Below, one piece after another: positions 6,343 through 15,322 of a stretch of 27,861 nt of DNA. The stretch is from Flavobacterium psychrophilum (GTDB taxonomy: Bacteria > Bacteroidota > Bacteroidia > Flavobacteriales > Flavobacteriaceae). The DNA is taken from assembly GCA_945866505.1 (NCBI GenBank), contig CAMBHH010000016.1:1-27861 (forward strand), given 5' to 3'. A program made the position numbers and the translations under genes. The notes under the pieces are model-generated. The model did no database searches. It saw nothing but the letters and a program-made list of their open reading frames with translations, and had not been told where the DNA came from. Numbering within the stretch: the first letter of the stretch is position 1; every line of letters starts with the position of its first letter.

Positions 6343-8805
6343 TTAAAACCTCATATTCAACTTCACATTAAAAACTCTTGTGGTCATATAATTCGGAATA
6401 GCGTATTGATTTTTAGAATACACATCACGAACCCAAGTGTTTGTAATTGAATTTTGATTGTCGAAAAGATTGAAAATTTCTAGTCCAATGGCCAATTCCT
6501 TAAAGCTTTGCAACCATTTTTTTGCAGATGGATTTTGTTCATCAATTAAAACTTTAAAGAAACCTACATCGGCACGACGGTAATCTCTCAATCGGTTTTG
6601 GTACAAATAAGGATCCGCATACGAAGGCGAACCACCTGGTAATCCAGTGTTGTAAACTAAATTCAAATATAATTTTAGGCTTGGAATCTTAGGCATATAA
6701 TCTTGGAACAAAAGTGCAAATTTCAACCTTTGATCCGTTGGTCTTGAAATAAATCCTTTGTTATCAATGTTTTCCTCTGTTTTCAAATAACCAAAACTAA
6801 ACCATGACTCCGTACCAGGTACAAATTCTCCGTTCAATCTAAAATCAAAACCTTGTGCGTATGCTTTGGCATTATTGGCTGCAGCATATCGAATTCGAAC
6901 ATTATCCAAAGTATAAGGATTCACATCAGTTAAGGATTTATAGTACAATTCTGAAACCATTTTGAAAGGTCGATTCCACATCTTGCAACTATAATCATTA
7001 CTCAAAACAATATGAACCGATTGTTGCGCTTTAACATCAGGTTGCACTATTCCCTTGGCATCTCTCAATTCTCTGTACGATGGCGGCTGATGATACAATC
7101 CTCCAGAAAGCCTGAAAAACATATCTTTTTCCCATTTTGGTTTTAAAGAAAATTGTGCTCTAGGACTAAAGGTAATTTGGTTTGTACTCGAAATATTATC
7201 GCCAGAAACTGTCCAATTTTGAGAACGAACTCCAGCATTCAGCCAAACTTCATTGCTACCAATATATCCTTTTCTGCTCCATTGAAAGTAGCCTGAAAAT
7301 CGATTGATGTCAACAAAATTAGTTGCTCTTACATTTTGATAAGGTACTAAAGGTCCTGTATAAGGTGAATACGGTTGGTCGTTTTTGGGCAAATACTTCG
7401 GAGGATTTATCGAAAATCCAGCTGAATCAATCACTTCCCATTCAATCACTCGATCCCGAATGGATTCACGAGTAAACTTTGCTCCCCATTCGAACTGATT
7501 TTTTTTCCAATTGTGCATTCCTTTTAATTCGGTATTAACAATTAGTGCATCTAAATCATTTCTAGCGTGATTGAGTTGTCCACCAATTCCTCTTGTAAAA
7601 GTAACATCTCCGAAGGTTTCAGAACCAATATTAGAATCCACCTCGCCCAAACGATATTGTGCCAAAATATCATAATATTCTTGTTCTTGAGTATGATAAG
7701 CGGATGCAATCAATTTGTAAGTGGAGTTCTTCGATGGGGTATATGTTGACTTTATTGCGCCAAAAACAGTGGTGTATTTATCTTTTTCCTGACCTTCATA
7801 GTAAATCAACAACGCCAATGGATCTTGTATAGTTCCAAAGTTAGTTTGACGTGTCAAAGGTTGGTATTTGTAATCATTTGAAGAAATATTTCCCAAAAAA
7901 CTGAATTCCCATTTGTCCGAATTTTTGAAATTAACGTTAGTTTGAATATCAGCAAATACCGGTGTGAAATTGGTTTGTGTTTCTTGACTGTCAACCAAAA
8001 GCGAATTGTTGCGGTAGCGAATTCCTGTAACTTCTGACCATTTACCATTTTTAGAAACCGCATCTACAGCTAGGCTTGCTCCAAGTAAACTAGCTTCTGC
8101 AACCGCTGCAAATTGTGTTGGTGTTCGATAGGTAATATCTAAAACTGAGGATAATTTATCACCAAATTTAGATTGAAAACCTCCAGCAGAAAAATCTACA
8201 TTTTGAACCAAGTCAGTATTGGTAAAACTCAATCCTTCTTGTTGACCTGAGCGAATTAGAAAGGGACGATACACTTCAATTTCATTAACATACACCAAAT
8301 TTTCGTCATAATTTCCACCGCGAACAGCATATTGCGTGCTCAATTCATTATTAGAATTTACACCTGGCAAGGATTTCAAAATATTTTCGACACCCGCATT
8401 GGCTCCAGGAATTTTTCGAATCAATGCAGGTTCAATAGTAGTAATTCCTTGTACTCTCTTTTTATTATTTACTATAATAATCACATCACCTATCTGCTCA
8501 TATTGTTCATCCATTACAAGATTGAATTCGTAATCTTCATTTGGTTTTAAAGTAACGGTAACGGTAGCTTTTTTCAAAGAAATATGTGAAAAAACAATTG
8601 TAACCTTCTGATTTGATGGAATAGTCAAAATGTAAAAACCATTGGAATTAGATTGTGTTCCAGCGCTTTGACTGGAAACATTTACATTGGAAACGGGTTG
8701 GTTATTTTTATCAAGAATAACTCCTTTGATTCGAGCAGTTTGAGCAGATGCTACACATCCAAAACAGAAAAAAAGGAAAACAAGTATTATTTTATTGTGA
8801 TGCAA
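6343..8805 (-). CDS. TonB-dependent outer-membrane receptor with carboxypeptidase-regulatory-like domain
   Basis: The 820-residue protein has a signal peptide (residues 1-21, Ala-Ser-Ala before the probable cut), a beta-sandwich carboxypeptidase-regulatory-like domain at about 24-100, a plug domain at about 118-230 containing YAVRGGNYDENLVYVNEIEV, and a barrel region to the C-terminus, which ends in Phe as outer-membrane barrels do. Such receptors import ligands using TonB energy. The substrate is not known; there is no SusD-like partner beside it, which argues against a polysaccharide-utilisation pair. Its start lies 11 bp after the stop of the M23 peptidase gene on the same strand, so the two are probably cotranscribed with the peptidase first. 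The last codons overlap no neighbour. Confidence 0.93.
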   Translation of the reverse strand: MHHNKIILVFLFFCFGCVASAQTARIKGVILDKNNQPVSNVNVSSQSAGTQSNSNGFYILTIPSNQKVTIVFSHISLKKATVTVTLKPNEDYEFNLVMDEQYEQIGDVIIIVNNKKRVQGITTIEPALIRKIPGANAGVENILKSLPGVNSNNELSTQYAVRGGNYDENLVYVNEIEVYRPFLIRSGQQEGLSFTNTDLVQNVDFSAGGFQSKFGDKLSSVLDITYRTPTQFAAVAEASLLGASLAVDAVSKNGKWSEVTGIRYRNNSLLVDSQETQTNFTPVFADIQTNVNFKNSDKWEFSFLGNISSNDYKYQPLTRQTNFGTIQDPLALLIYYEGQEKDKYTTVFGAIKSTYTPSKNSTYKLIASAYHTQEQEYYDILAQYRLGEVDSNIGSETFGDVTFTRGIGGQLNHARNDLDALIVNTELKGMHNWKKNQFEWGAKFTRESIRDRVIEWEVIDSAGFSINPPKYLPKNDQPYSPYTGPLVPYQNVRATNFVDINRFSGYFQWSRKGYIGSNEVWLNAGVRSQNWTVSGDNISSTNQITFSPRAQFSLKPKWEKDMFFRLSGGLYHQPPSYRELRDAKGIVQPDVKAQQSVHIVLSNDYSCKMWNRPFKMVSELYYKSLTDVNPYTLDNVRIRYAAANNAKAYAQGFDFRLNGEFVPGTESWFSFGYLKTEENIDNKGFISRPTDQRLKFALLFQDYMPKIPSLKLYLNLVYNTGLPGGSPSYADPYLYQNRLRDYRRADVGFFKVLIDEQNPSAKKWLQSFKELAIGLEIFNLFDNQNSITNTWVRDVYSKNQYAIPNYMTTRVFNVKLNMRF

Positions 8806-8816
8806 GGAATTTAATT

Positions 8817-10520
8817 TTATTGTTTTTGACTTCTAAAAAACTGAGTTTCAAAGATAGTAGAATTTCCTAAATTATCCACGACAATAAGTTTTAATTCATT
8901 TGCCCCTTCAGCTACAATGCCGTCACTAAAATAATGCGTGATTTTCTTAGTTTTATTGTCGTATTCGAATAAAATCCATTGGCCATTCAAATAACCATTA
9001 TACGATTTTATCCCGGATAAATCATCACTAATCGTAAATTGAATGAATTTTTTATCAGTCAACCATTTACCTGCAATTGATTTTGCAATACTGATTTTTG
9101 GTGGTGTGCTATCGAAAACCAAAGCATACTTGCCCAAAGTTTTAACATTAGTCTTGAAAACAGCATCTTTTCGATAAGTCCGATTGTACCCAATTTTACC
9201 AGAACCGATTGATCCGATAAATACTTTTTCTCGTTGAGCTTCGGTAAATTTATGATCTTCCATTTCAATAGTAAAGTTGGAATGAGCAGGAACAGTATCT
9301 TTATCAAGGAATAAGCTGTCGTTTCTTACCTCAAAATTCAAATTAAAATCTTCATAAAAAGTATTGGCTGGAAAAAAAACAGACATATTTTCTTTGGAAA
9401 AAACAGATTCATTTTTTGCTTTGACAAAATATTTAGAAACTGGTTCTTTAGATATAATCACGGGTAAAATCTCATTGACAATTGGAATAGTTACTGTGGT
9501 CAGGTTTCCATAAAAATCTGAAACTTCAATGCGGTACTGAGCTGTCAAATTGGGCACAACATTTACAACACCATTTGAAGCATCTGATTTAATAACACTA
9601 AAGTTATATGGGCTTTTCATGAATAACTTCTGGACTCTTTGTTGTGTTTTTTTATACATTGGATAGTCAATCAATGCATTCACATAACGCATTTCATCAA
9701 ATGAGTAGGTGTCAAATTGGTACCCAAAATTTGGTATTCCGTTGTAAAAGGTTTGCACCTTATAAATGCCATTTTTATTGAAAGAAACATCATCATAATC
9801 AAAAGTATTTATCCCAAAACCTATTTTGCCATTAGCCACAACTTTATCGGCGAGATAAGTTCCGTCTTTTTGTAAAACAAGATTTAGCAATAAAGGACGT
9901 TTGGATTGATTAACCACAGATTCATTGTCTAATGGATAAGCATAGATGTTAAAAACAATAGGTTTCTTAGTGTCTTTCATAAATGTGTCGAACCCAAATA
10001 GCATAGGATTAATAATATACTCAGTTATATTATCTCTAAATTCAAAATGCAAATGCGGCCCTTCTGAAGCACCCGTATTACCTGAAAGACCAATAATTTG
10101 ACCTTTTTTGACAACTAATTCACCTGGTTTTAGATACTTTTCAATTTCAAAAGACTGCTCCTCATAATGTGTTTTTTTAATAAAATTTTCGATTGAATCA
10201 GTAGCTCTTTGTAAATGTCCATAAACCGAAGTATATCCGTTTGAATGCGTAATATAAATTGTTTTACCGTTTCCAAAAGTGGAAATTTTTATTCTCGATA
10301 CATAACCGTCGGCAACAGCATGAACCTCTAATCCTTCTTTTTGCTGTGTTTTGAAATCAAATCCAGCATGAAAATGATTGGGTCTTAACTCCCCAAAATT
10401 TCCCGACAACTGCATTGGAATATCAAGGGGCGAAATAAAATAATCTTTTGGATAATTGACCTGAGCAAAAACAGAACAATAAAAAAGAATGAAAAACAGA
10501 CTCCATCTCATAAAATTCAT
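8817..10520 (-). CDS. M23-family peptidoglycan peptidase
   Basis: The 567-residue protein has a signal peptide (about 1-19) and an N-terminal LytM/M23 domain at about 35-175. The zinc ligands are visible: HFHAGFD with His51 and Asp55, and HLH at 156-158; Tyr-Gly-His-Leu near 100-103 supplies another conserved His. The remaining 390 residues look like beta-sandwich repeats without a recognised family and may bind the cell wall or a partner. M23 enzymes cut peptide cross-links in peptidoglycan and work in the periplasm. The start at 10520 (Met-Asn-Phe-Met) could also be Met4. The TonB receptor gene follows after 11 bp, a pairing that may reflect a shared envelope role. All catalytic ligands are intact, so it is probably active rather than an EnvC-like activator. 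Confidence 0.92.
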   Translation of the reverse strand: MNFMRWSLFFILFYCSVFAQVNYPKDYFISPLDIPMQLSGNFGELRPNHFHAGFDFKTQQKEGLEVHAVADGYVSRIKISTFGNGKTIYITHSNGYTSVYGHLQRATDSIENFIKKTHYEEQSFEIEKYLKPGELVVKKGQIIGLSGNTGASEGPHLHFEFRDNITEYIINPMLFGFDTFMKDTKKPIVFNIYAYPLDNESVVNQSKRPLLLNLVLQKDGTYLADKVVANGKIGFGINTFDYDDVSFNKNGIYKVQTFYNGIPNFGYQFDTYSFDEMRYVNALIDYPMYKKTQQRVQKLFMKSPYNFSVIKSDASNGVVNVVPNLTAQYRIEVSDFYGNLTTVTIPIVNEILPVIISKEPVSKYFVKAKNESVFSKENMSVFFPANTFYEDFNLNFEVRNDSLFLDKDTVPAHSNFTIEMEDHKFTEAQREKVFIGSIGSGKIGYNRTYRKDAVFKTNVKTLGKYALVFDSTPPKISIAKSIAGKWLTDKKFIQFTISDDLSGIKSYNGYLNGQWILFEYDNKTKKITHYFSDGIVAEGANELKLIVVDNLGNSTIFETQFFRSQKQ

Positions 10521-10632
10521 TTTTGCTAAGATAAATAAAAGTAGATTACAAAATTTTATAAAAGTTCAAAAAATCATAATCATCTGTTATACTGACAATT
10601 GATTTTTTTAGCATAAAAAAATCAATAAAATA

Positions 10633-10662
10633 TTGTAAAAATAAAAAGGAATACTAACTTTG
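10633..10662 (+). promoter_or_regulatory. Promoter of the coiled-coil/zapA transcript
   Basis: TTG at 10633-10635 and TAACTTTG at 10655-10662 are separated by 19 bp, an exact match to the Bacteroidota sigma-A pattern. The start codon of the coiled-coil gene is 28 bp beyond the -7 element. Confidence 0.8.
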
Positions 10663-10690
10663 TAAGATTAAGTAATACTTCGGAATCATT

Positions 10691-10981
10691 ATGAGTGTAA
10701 TTGCAGAAATAATTGATACTCTTGAAAATAAGATCGAAAAACTATTTGGAAAAATAAATAGATTGGAGAAAAAATCTCAAGAATTGAAAATTGAATTAGA
10801 AAAATCTGCAGTTATCATACAAAATCAGTCTCAAGAGATTGCAGCCCTAAAAGCGCAGTATGAAACACAAAAAATAGCCAATGCATTACTGGGCAGTGAA
10901 GAGAATAAAAGAGATACCAAGCTTAAAATAAATTCATTAATTCGTGAAATAGATTACTGTATAGCTCAGCTAGCAGATTAA
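10691..10981 (+). CDS. Small coiled-coil protein upstream of zapA
   Basis: The 96-residue protein is almost wholly helical, with a heptad pattern of hydrophobic residues from about residue 5 to 70 and no signal peptide. I do not recognise a named family. It lies 7 bp upstream of zapA behind a strong promoter, so both are made together. A short cytoplasmic coiled coil next to ZapA recalls ZapB, the Z-ring partner of ZapA in enterobacteria (about 80 residues, one coiled coil). A ZapB-like role is therefore plausible but rests on context and shape, not on sequence similarity. Confidence 0.8.
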   Translation: MSVIAEIIDTLENKIEKLFGKINRLEKKSQELKIELEKSAVIIQNQSQEIAALKAQYETQKIANALLGSEENKRDTKLKINSLIREIDYCIAQLAD

Positions 10982-10988
10982 TAAAGAT

Positions 10989-11282
10989 ATGGACGAAAAG
11001 CTTAAAATTAAGATATCGATTGCGGACAGAGTATACCCTTTAACAGTGGAACTCTCTCAAGAAGAAGGGCTCAGAAGCGCTTCAAAAAAAATTGATACTA
11101 TGATAAAGCAATTTGAAGAAAATTATGCCGTGCGTGACAAGCAAGATGTATTAGCCATGTGTGCTTTGCAATTTGCAGCACAAACAGAACAAAAACAAAT
11201 TGATAATGCCATAGATGGTGGAGCCACTATCGAAAGAATTAAAAAAATCAATGCGCTTTTAGATCAATATCTCATAGATTAA
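10989..11282 (+). CDS. zapA: Cell division protein ZapA
   Basis: The 97-residue protein has the ZapA layout: an N-terminal beta region ([39 protein letters not shown]) forming the dimer head, then a long helix from about residue 24 with the typical Ala-Met-Cys-Ala-Leu-Gln-Phe-Ala segment near 56-63. ZapA binds FtsZ and promotes filament bundling at mid-cell. Length is normal for the family (about 90-110). It is the second gene of a transcript starting at the promoter at 10633-10662 and is followed by a 6S-like RNA, the same order (zapA then ssrS) known from enterobacteria. Confidence 0.9.
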   Translation: MDEKLKIKISIADRVYPLTVELSQEEGLRSASKKIDTMIKQFEENYAVRDKQDVLAMCALQFAAQTEQKQIDNAIDGGATIERIKKINALLDQYLID

Positions 11283-11310
11283 ACACGTTCTTTACAGAAA
11301 CTAAGTTACT

Positions 11311-11471
11311 GCCTACATTAGTTCACATTTGGTAAACTCAACACTAATCAATTAGAATGAGCGAATCATCGTTACTATAGCAAGCCAATTCAGTTTGGAA
11401 GCTTGAACAGCGAGTTAGCTCAAAACTTGTATTTCAGAGTTTATACAAGCAATCTAATGTAGGCTTTTTTT
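11311..11471 (+). ncRNA. ssrS: 6S-like RNA (candidate 6S-Flavo/SsrS)
   Basis: The 211-bp zapA-rny spacer folds into a long interrupted rod. GCCTACATTAG at 11311-11321 pairs with CTAATGTAGGC at 11454-11464, followed by seven T residues that complete a terminator. Inside is a large open bubble, whose 3' side carries a small hairpin (CTTGTAT 11426-11432 with ATACAAG 11443-11449). Beyond the bubble GAGC 11359-11362 pairs with GCTC 11418-11421, and the tip is closed by CAAGCCAA/TTGG..GCTTG at 11381-11405. A closing stem, central bubble with a 3'-side hairpin and a terminal arm is the 6S RNA architecture, in which the bubble mimics an open promoter and binds RNA polymerase. The family assignment is from structure and position; the true 5' end may lie a few bases upstream. 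Confidence 0.72.
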
Positions 11472-11493
11472 ATATATAAATTTTTTAACAACT

Positions 11494-13056
11494 ATGGACA
11501 TTTTAACAATAATTATTTCAGGAATTGTAGGTATTGCGGCGGGTTTTGGTTTAGCCAAATTAATTGAAAAAAGTAATATTTCTAATTTGATTAAAAACGC
11601 AAAGAAAGAAGCAGCTTCTATTTTAAAAGATGCTAATCTGGAAGCCGAAAATATCAAAAAAGACAAAATTCTTCAAGCCAAGGAGAAATTTATCGAATTA
11701 AAATCGGAGCACGAGCAAGTAATTCTATCGCGTGATCAGAAGATGGCCGAAGTGGAAAAAAGAATTCGTGACAAGGAATCGCAAGTTTCGAATGAATTGT
11801 CGAAAGCTAAAAAAGTAAATGACGATTATGATGCAAAAACAATAGAGTACAATTCTAAAATCGAAACTTTAGACAAAAAACAAGCCGAAGTTGAAAAATT
11901 GCACAAAAGCCATCTTCAACAATTGGAAGTTATCGCGGGTTTATCTACGGAAGATGCTAAAAGTCAACTGATTGAAGGTTTGAGGGCCGAAGCCAAAACT
12001 CAAGCGATGTCGCATATTCAAGATACTATCGAAGAAGCCAAATTAACAGCACAACAAGAGGCTAAAAAAATCATCATCAACACCATTCAAAGAGTTGGTA
12101 CAGAAGAAGCTGTAGAAAACTGCGTATCAGTTTTCAACATCGAATCGGATGATGTAAAAGGAAGAATTATTGGTCGTGAAGGTAGAAATATTAGAGCGAT
12201 TGAAGCCGCAACTGGAGTTGAAATCATTGTTGACGATACACCAGAAGCTATTATTCTTTCTTGTTTTGATCCAGTTCGCCGAGAAATTGCGCGTTTAGCT
12301 TTGCATAAATTAGTAACCGACGGACGTATTCACCCAGCACGAATCGAAGAAGTGGTGGCCAAAACAACCAAACAAATTGACGATGAAATTATTGAAGTAG
12401 GTAAACGTACCGTTATTGACTTAGGAATTCACGGTTTACATCCTGAATTGATTAAGGTTGTAGGTCGAATGAAATACCGTTCTTCTTATGGACAAAATTT
12501 GCTACAGCACTCTCGCGAGGTTTCCAAACTATGCGGAATTATGGCAGCCGAACTTGGTTTGAACGTGAAACTGGCCAAAAGAGCTGGTTTATTGCACGAT
12601 ATTGGTAAAGTTCCAGATACTGAGAGCGATTTACCACACGCATTATTGGGAATGCAATGGGCGGAGAAATATGGTGAAAAAGAAGAAGTTTGCAACGCCA
12701 TTGGAGCACACCACGACGAAATCGAAATGAAATCATTGTTGTCGCCAATCATTCAAGTTTGTGATGCTATATCAGGTGCAAGACCAGGTGCAAGAAGACA
12801 AGTTTTAGATTCTTATATTCAACGTTTGAAAGATTTGGAAGAAGTAGCTTATGGATTTGGCGGCGTGAAAAATGCATACGCAATTCAAGCTGGTAGAGAA
12901 CTTCGTGTGATTGTAGAAAGCGAAAAAGTATCTGATGAACATGCAGCCACTTTATCTTTTGAAATCTCACAAAAAATTCAAACCGAAATGACCTATCCAG
13001 GGCAAGTAAAAGTGACTGTAATTAGAGAAACAAGAGCGGTAAATATTGCGAAATAG
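11494..13056 (+). CDS. rny: Ribonuclease Y
   Basis: The 520-residue protein is full length for RNase Y, the membrane-anchored endoribonuclease that starts mRNA decay. It has one N-terminal transmembrane helix (about 3-22), a long charged coiled coil (about 30-200), a KH domain with [12 protein letters not shown] at 223-234, and an HD domain with the metal-binding His-Asp pair at 368-369 followed by Ile-Gly-Lys. The start ATG at 11494 is 22 bp after the T-run of the 6S-like RNA, so rny probably has its own start or depends on read-through. A strong terminator follows. Confidence 0.96.
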   Translation: MDILTIIISGIVGIAAGFGLAKLIEKSNISNLIKNAKKEAASILKDANLEAENIKKDKILQAKEKFIELKSEHEQVILSRDQKMAEVEKRIRDKESQVSNELSKAKKVNDDYDAKTIEYNSKIETLDKKQAEVEKLHKSHLQQLEVIAGLSTEDAKSQLIEGLRAEAKTQAMSHIQDTIEEAKLTAQQEAKKIIINTIQRVGTEEAVENCVSVFNIESDDVKGRIIGREGRNIRAIEAATGVEIIVDDTPEAIILSCFDPVRREIARLALHKLVTDGRIHPARIEEVVAKTTKQIDDEIIEVGKRTVIDLGIHGLHPELIKVVGRMKYRSSYGQNLLQHSREVSKLCGIMAAELGLNVKLAKRAGLLHDIGKVPDTESDLPHALLGMQWAEKYGEKEEVCNAIGAHHDEIEMKSLLSPIIQVCDAISGARPGARRQVLDSYIQRLKDLEEVAYGFGGVKNAYAIQAGRELRVIVESEKVSDEHAATLSFEISQKIQTEMTYPGQVKVTVIRETRAVNIAK

Positions 13057-13079
13057 ATTTCGATAAATTCAAAAAATTT

Positions 13080-13123
13080 AAATTCCAAATTCCAATTGTC
13101 ATTTTGGAATTTGGAATTTTTTT
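13080..13123. terminator. Strong terminator between rny and xerD
   Basis: A perfect 16-bp stem (left arm 13080-13095, right arm 13104-13119) with an 8-nt loop is followed by further T residues. Each arm holds two copies of an AAATTCC-type motif. The A-run on the left could let it act for minus-strand xerD transcripts as well. Confidence 0.85.
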
Positions 13124-13137
13124 ATTGGAATTTAAAA

Positions 13138-14034
13138 TCATTTCCTCGGATGAAAATTATTAATCACTTCGGTCAAAAACCTTCTATCTAAATGCACATA
13201 GATTTCTGTTGTTGTTATCGATTCGTGACCAAGCATTAACTGAATCGAACGTAAATCGGCACCATTTTCTAATAGATGTGTGGCAAACGAATGACGAAAA
13301 GTATGTGGACTTATACTTTTCTTTAAATCGATTTTGACTGCCAAGTCTTTGATTATCGTAAAAATCATTGCTCTTGTCAACTGACTTCCTCTCCTATTTA
13401 AAAACAAAGTATCTTCTTGACCTTTCTTAATCTTCACATCATTCCGTTTGTGATCTCGATAAAGTTGGATGTATTTTTGGGTCGAATTCCCGATCGGAAC
13501 AAAACGTTGCTTGTTCCCTTTTCCGGTGATTTTGATAAAGCCTTCATCAAAAAATAAGTCAGAAATTTTCAGGGTGACCAATTCCGAAACTCGAAGTCCG
13601 CAGCCATAAAGCGTTTCTAACATAGCTTTGTTTCGTTCGCCTTCGTTAGAACTCAAATCTATTGCCGAAATTAAAGCATCTATTTCTTCTACCGATAAAG
13701 TGTCTGGTAATTTTCTGCCCGTTTTTGGCGTTTCAATCAATTCCATTGGATTGTCTTGACGATAATCTTCAAAAATTAAATAACTAAAAAAACTTTTCAA
13801 TCCTGAAATTATTCTGGCTTGCGAACGCGGATTAACTTCTTTTGCCACACTATATATAAACTGCTGAATTGTTTCTTCGCTAATCTTTAATGGCGACACC
13901 GAAATAGTATTCTTTTCTAAAAAAAGACACAAACGCTCGATATCAAAAGAATAATTATCGATGGTGTTTTTCGACAATCCTCTTTCAATCCTCAAATAAG
14001 CTTGATAATTTTTTACTTCCGTTTGCCAATTCAT
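13138..14034 (-). CDS. xerD: Tyrosine recombinase XerD/XerC
   Basis: The 298-residue protein has the length and domain order of Xer recombinases: an N-terminal SAM-like core-binding domain (about 1-90) and a catalytic domain. All catalytic residues are present: Arg148 in GLRVSE, Lys172, His244 and Arg247 in HTFRHSF, His270 in LGHESI, and nucleophile Tyr279. Xer proteins resolve chromosome dimers at dif with FtsK. A housekeeping XerD is more likely than an integron or phage integrase because there are no att repeats, cargo genes or disrupted genes nearby. The call of XerD rather than XerC is not certain. It is convergent with rny. Confidence 0.9.
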   Translation of the reverse strand: MNWQTEVKNYQAYLRIERGLSKNTIDNYSFDIERLCLFLEKNTISVSPLKISEETIQQFIYSVAKEVNPRSQARIISGLKSFFSYLIFEDYRQDNPMELIETPKTGRKLPDTLSVEEIDALISAIDLSSNEGERNKAMLETLYGCGLRVSELVTLKISDLFFDEGFIKITGKGNKQRFVPIGNSTQKYIQLYRDHKRNDVKIKKGQEDTLFLNRRGSQLTRAMIFTIIKDLAVKIDLKKSISPHTFRHSFATHLLENGADLRSIQLMLGHESITTTEIYVHLDRRFLTEVINNFHPRK

Positions 14035-14176
14035 AAAAGCAAAGTAACGTTATTTTTAGATATTAAAAAACCTTCAAGGATCAAGGTTTAATGATTCGCG
14101 ACTGTAAGAGTATGAGTTCACATTACTATTCTAAAAAAATCTCTGTACAATTAAACAAATACCCTAACAATTTTAG

Positions 14177-14184
14177 TAATTTTG
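14177..14184 (+). promoter_or_regulatory. -7 promoter element of the outer-membrane barrel gene
   Basis: TAATTTTG matches the TAnnTTTG consensus exactly and lies 39 bp before the start codon at 14224. A clear TTG at -33 is not seen. Confidence 0.5.
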
Positions 14185-14223
14185 AACCTAATTAATTTTT
14201 CAAATCTATAAATAAAAACTATT

Positions 14224-14766
14224 ATGAAAAAAACAATTTTGGTTACCGCTTTTATGGTAATCCTGTCTTTCAACGCTGAGGCGCAGCTAATGCAAATTGG
14301 AGCAAAAGTTGGATTAAATTACACCAATTTTTCAGGAACTGACATTCAAACCGATGCTTTAACAAGTTATCATGCTGGTTTAGTTGCAGAAATCAAACTT
14401 TTAGACAAATTTGCCATTCAACCCGAGTTATTATACACTACTCAAGGTGCAAGTTATAAAGTTGGAATAAATGAAATAAAAAATGAGTTAGGATATATCG
14501 CTATTCCTGTTTTGGCAAAAATATATTTGAGCAATTCGTTTAGCCTTGAATTAGGACCTCAAGCTTCCTTTTTATTGAGCGAAAAAAACAAGTTTGATGT
14601 AAACGATGCAAATACTTTTGACTTTGCTGTTGATTTGGGATTAGGTTTTAAAGTTACTAAAAGTATCTTCATACAGGGAAGATATGTTCTTGGATTGACA
14701 GAAGTTTCGCAAGATGCAAAAGCAAAAAACTCTGTACTGCAACTTTCGGCAGGTCTTATGTTTTAA
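14224..14766 (+). CDS. Porin-family outer-membrane beta-barrel protein
   Basis: The 180-residue protein has a signal peptide (two lysines, hydrophobic stretch, Ala-Glu-Ala before Gln21) and alternating amphipathic strands that fit the small eight-stranded barrel family OMP_b-brl_2. Motifs typical of it are Gly-Ala-Lys-Val-Gly-Leu-Asn-Tyr at about 26-33, a Pro-Glu-Leu-Leu-Tyr strand near 67-71, and a final strand ending in Phe. Members are abundant in Bacteroidota and usually lack a known ligand. The gene stands alone between its own promoter and terminator. Confidence 0.88.
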   Translation: MKKTILVTAFMVILSFNAEAQLMQIGAKVGLNYTNFSGTDIQTDALTSYHAGLVAEIKLLDKFAIQPELLYTTQGASYKVGINEIKNELGYIAIPVLAKIYLSNSFSLELGPQASFLLSEKNKFDVNDANTFDFAVDLGLGFKVTKSIFIQGRYVLGLTEVSQDAKAKNSVLQLSAGLMF

Positions 14767-14788
14767 ATTAAAATATAATTAGTGAATC

Positions 14789-14818
14789 AAAACCGTTCTT
14801 AATTGGAACGGTTTTTTT
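14789..14818 (+). terminator. Terminator after the barrel gene
   Basis: AAAACCGTTC at 14789-14798 pairs with GAACGGTTTT at 14806-14815, with a 7-nt loop and a T-run to 14818. This is a clear intrinsic terminator, 22 bp before aroQ. Confidence 0.9.
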
Positions 14819-14839
14819 ATTTTTACAAAAACATTAAAA

Positions 14840-15253
14840 ATGAAAATTTGTATCATCAACGGACCAAACCTCAACTTATTAGGAAAACGCGAACCCGAAA
14901 TTTATGGAAGTCAAACCTTTGAAGATTATTTAGAAATCTTGAAACACAAATTTTCAGACGTGGAATTGACCTATTTTCAAAGCAATATCGAAGGCGAATT
15001 GATTGGTAAAATTCAGGAAGTTGGTTTTTCTTATGAAGGTATTATACTAAATGCTGGTGCTTATACTCATACTTCAATTGGTGTTGGCGACGCCATAAAA
15101 AGCATCACAACTCCAGTTGTTGAAGTGCATATTTCAAATACTTTTTCAAGAGAAAGTTTCCGTCATCAATCGTATATTTCTGGAAATGCTAAAGGCGTTA
15201 TTCTAGGTTTTGGAATGAAAAGCTATGAGTTGGCAATACTGTCATTTTTGTAG
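14840..15253 (+). CDS. aroQ: Type II 3-dehydroquinate dehydratase
   Basis: The 137-residue protein is a type II dehydroquinase, which converts 3-dehydroquinate to 3-dehydroshikimate in the shikimate pathway. Visible family residues are NGPNLNLLG at 7-15 with Asn12, the catalytic Tyr22 in Ile-Tyr-Gly-Ser, NAGAYTHTS at 71-79, catalytic His97 in Glu-Val-His-Ile-Ser-Asn, and the Ser-Arg-Glu-x-Phe-Arg-His stretch near 103-109. It is slightly shorter than the usual 140-150 residues but nothing essential is missing. It lies between a terminator and an unrelated outer-membrane gene. Confidence 0.96.
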   Translation: MKICIINGPNLNLLGKREPEIYGSQTFEDYLEILKHKFSDVELTYFQSNIEGELIGKIQEVGFSYEGIILNAGAYTHTSIGVGDAIKSITTPVVEVHISNTFSRESFRHQSYISGNAKGVILGFGMKSYELAILSFL

Positions 15254-15322
15254 AAAATATCATTATTTTTTTTAATTATGTAACGATTTATAAGGTAATT
15301 CGTCTTATTCAAAAAGTAAAAG

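Noticed and set aside
13138..14034. Tyrosine recombinase as the integrase of a mobile element
   Set aside because: Length and residues fit a housekeeping Xer protein, and there are no att repeats, tRNA junction or cargo genes around it.
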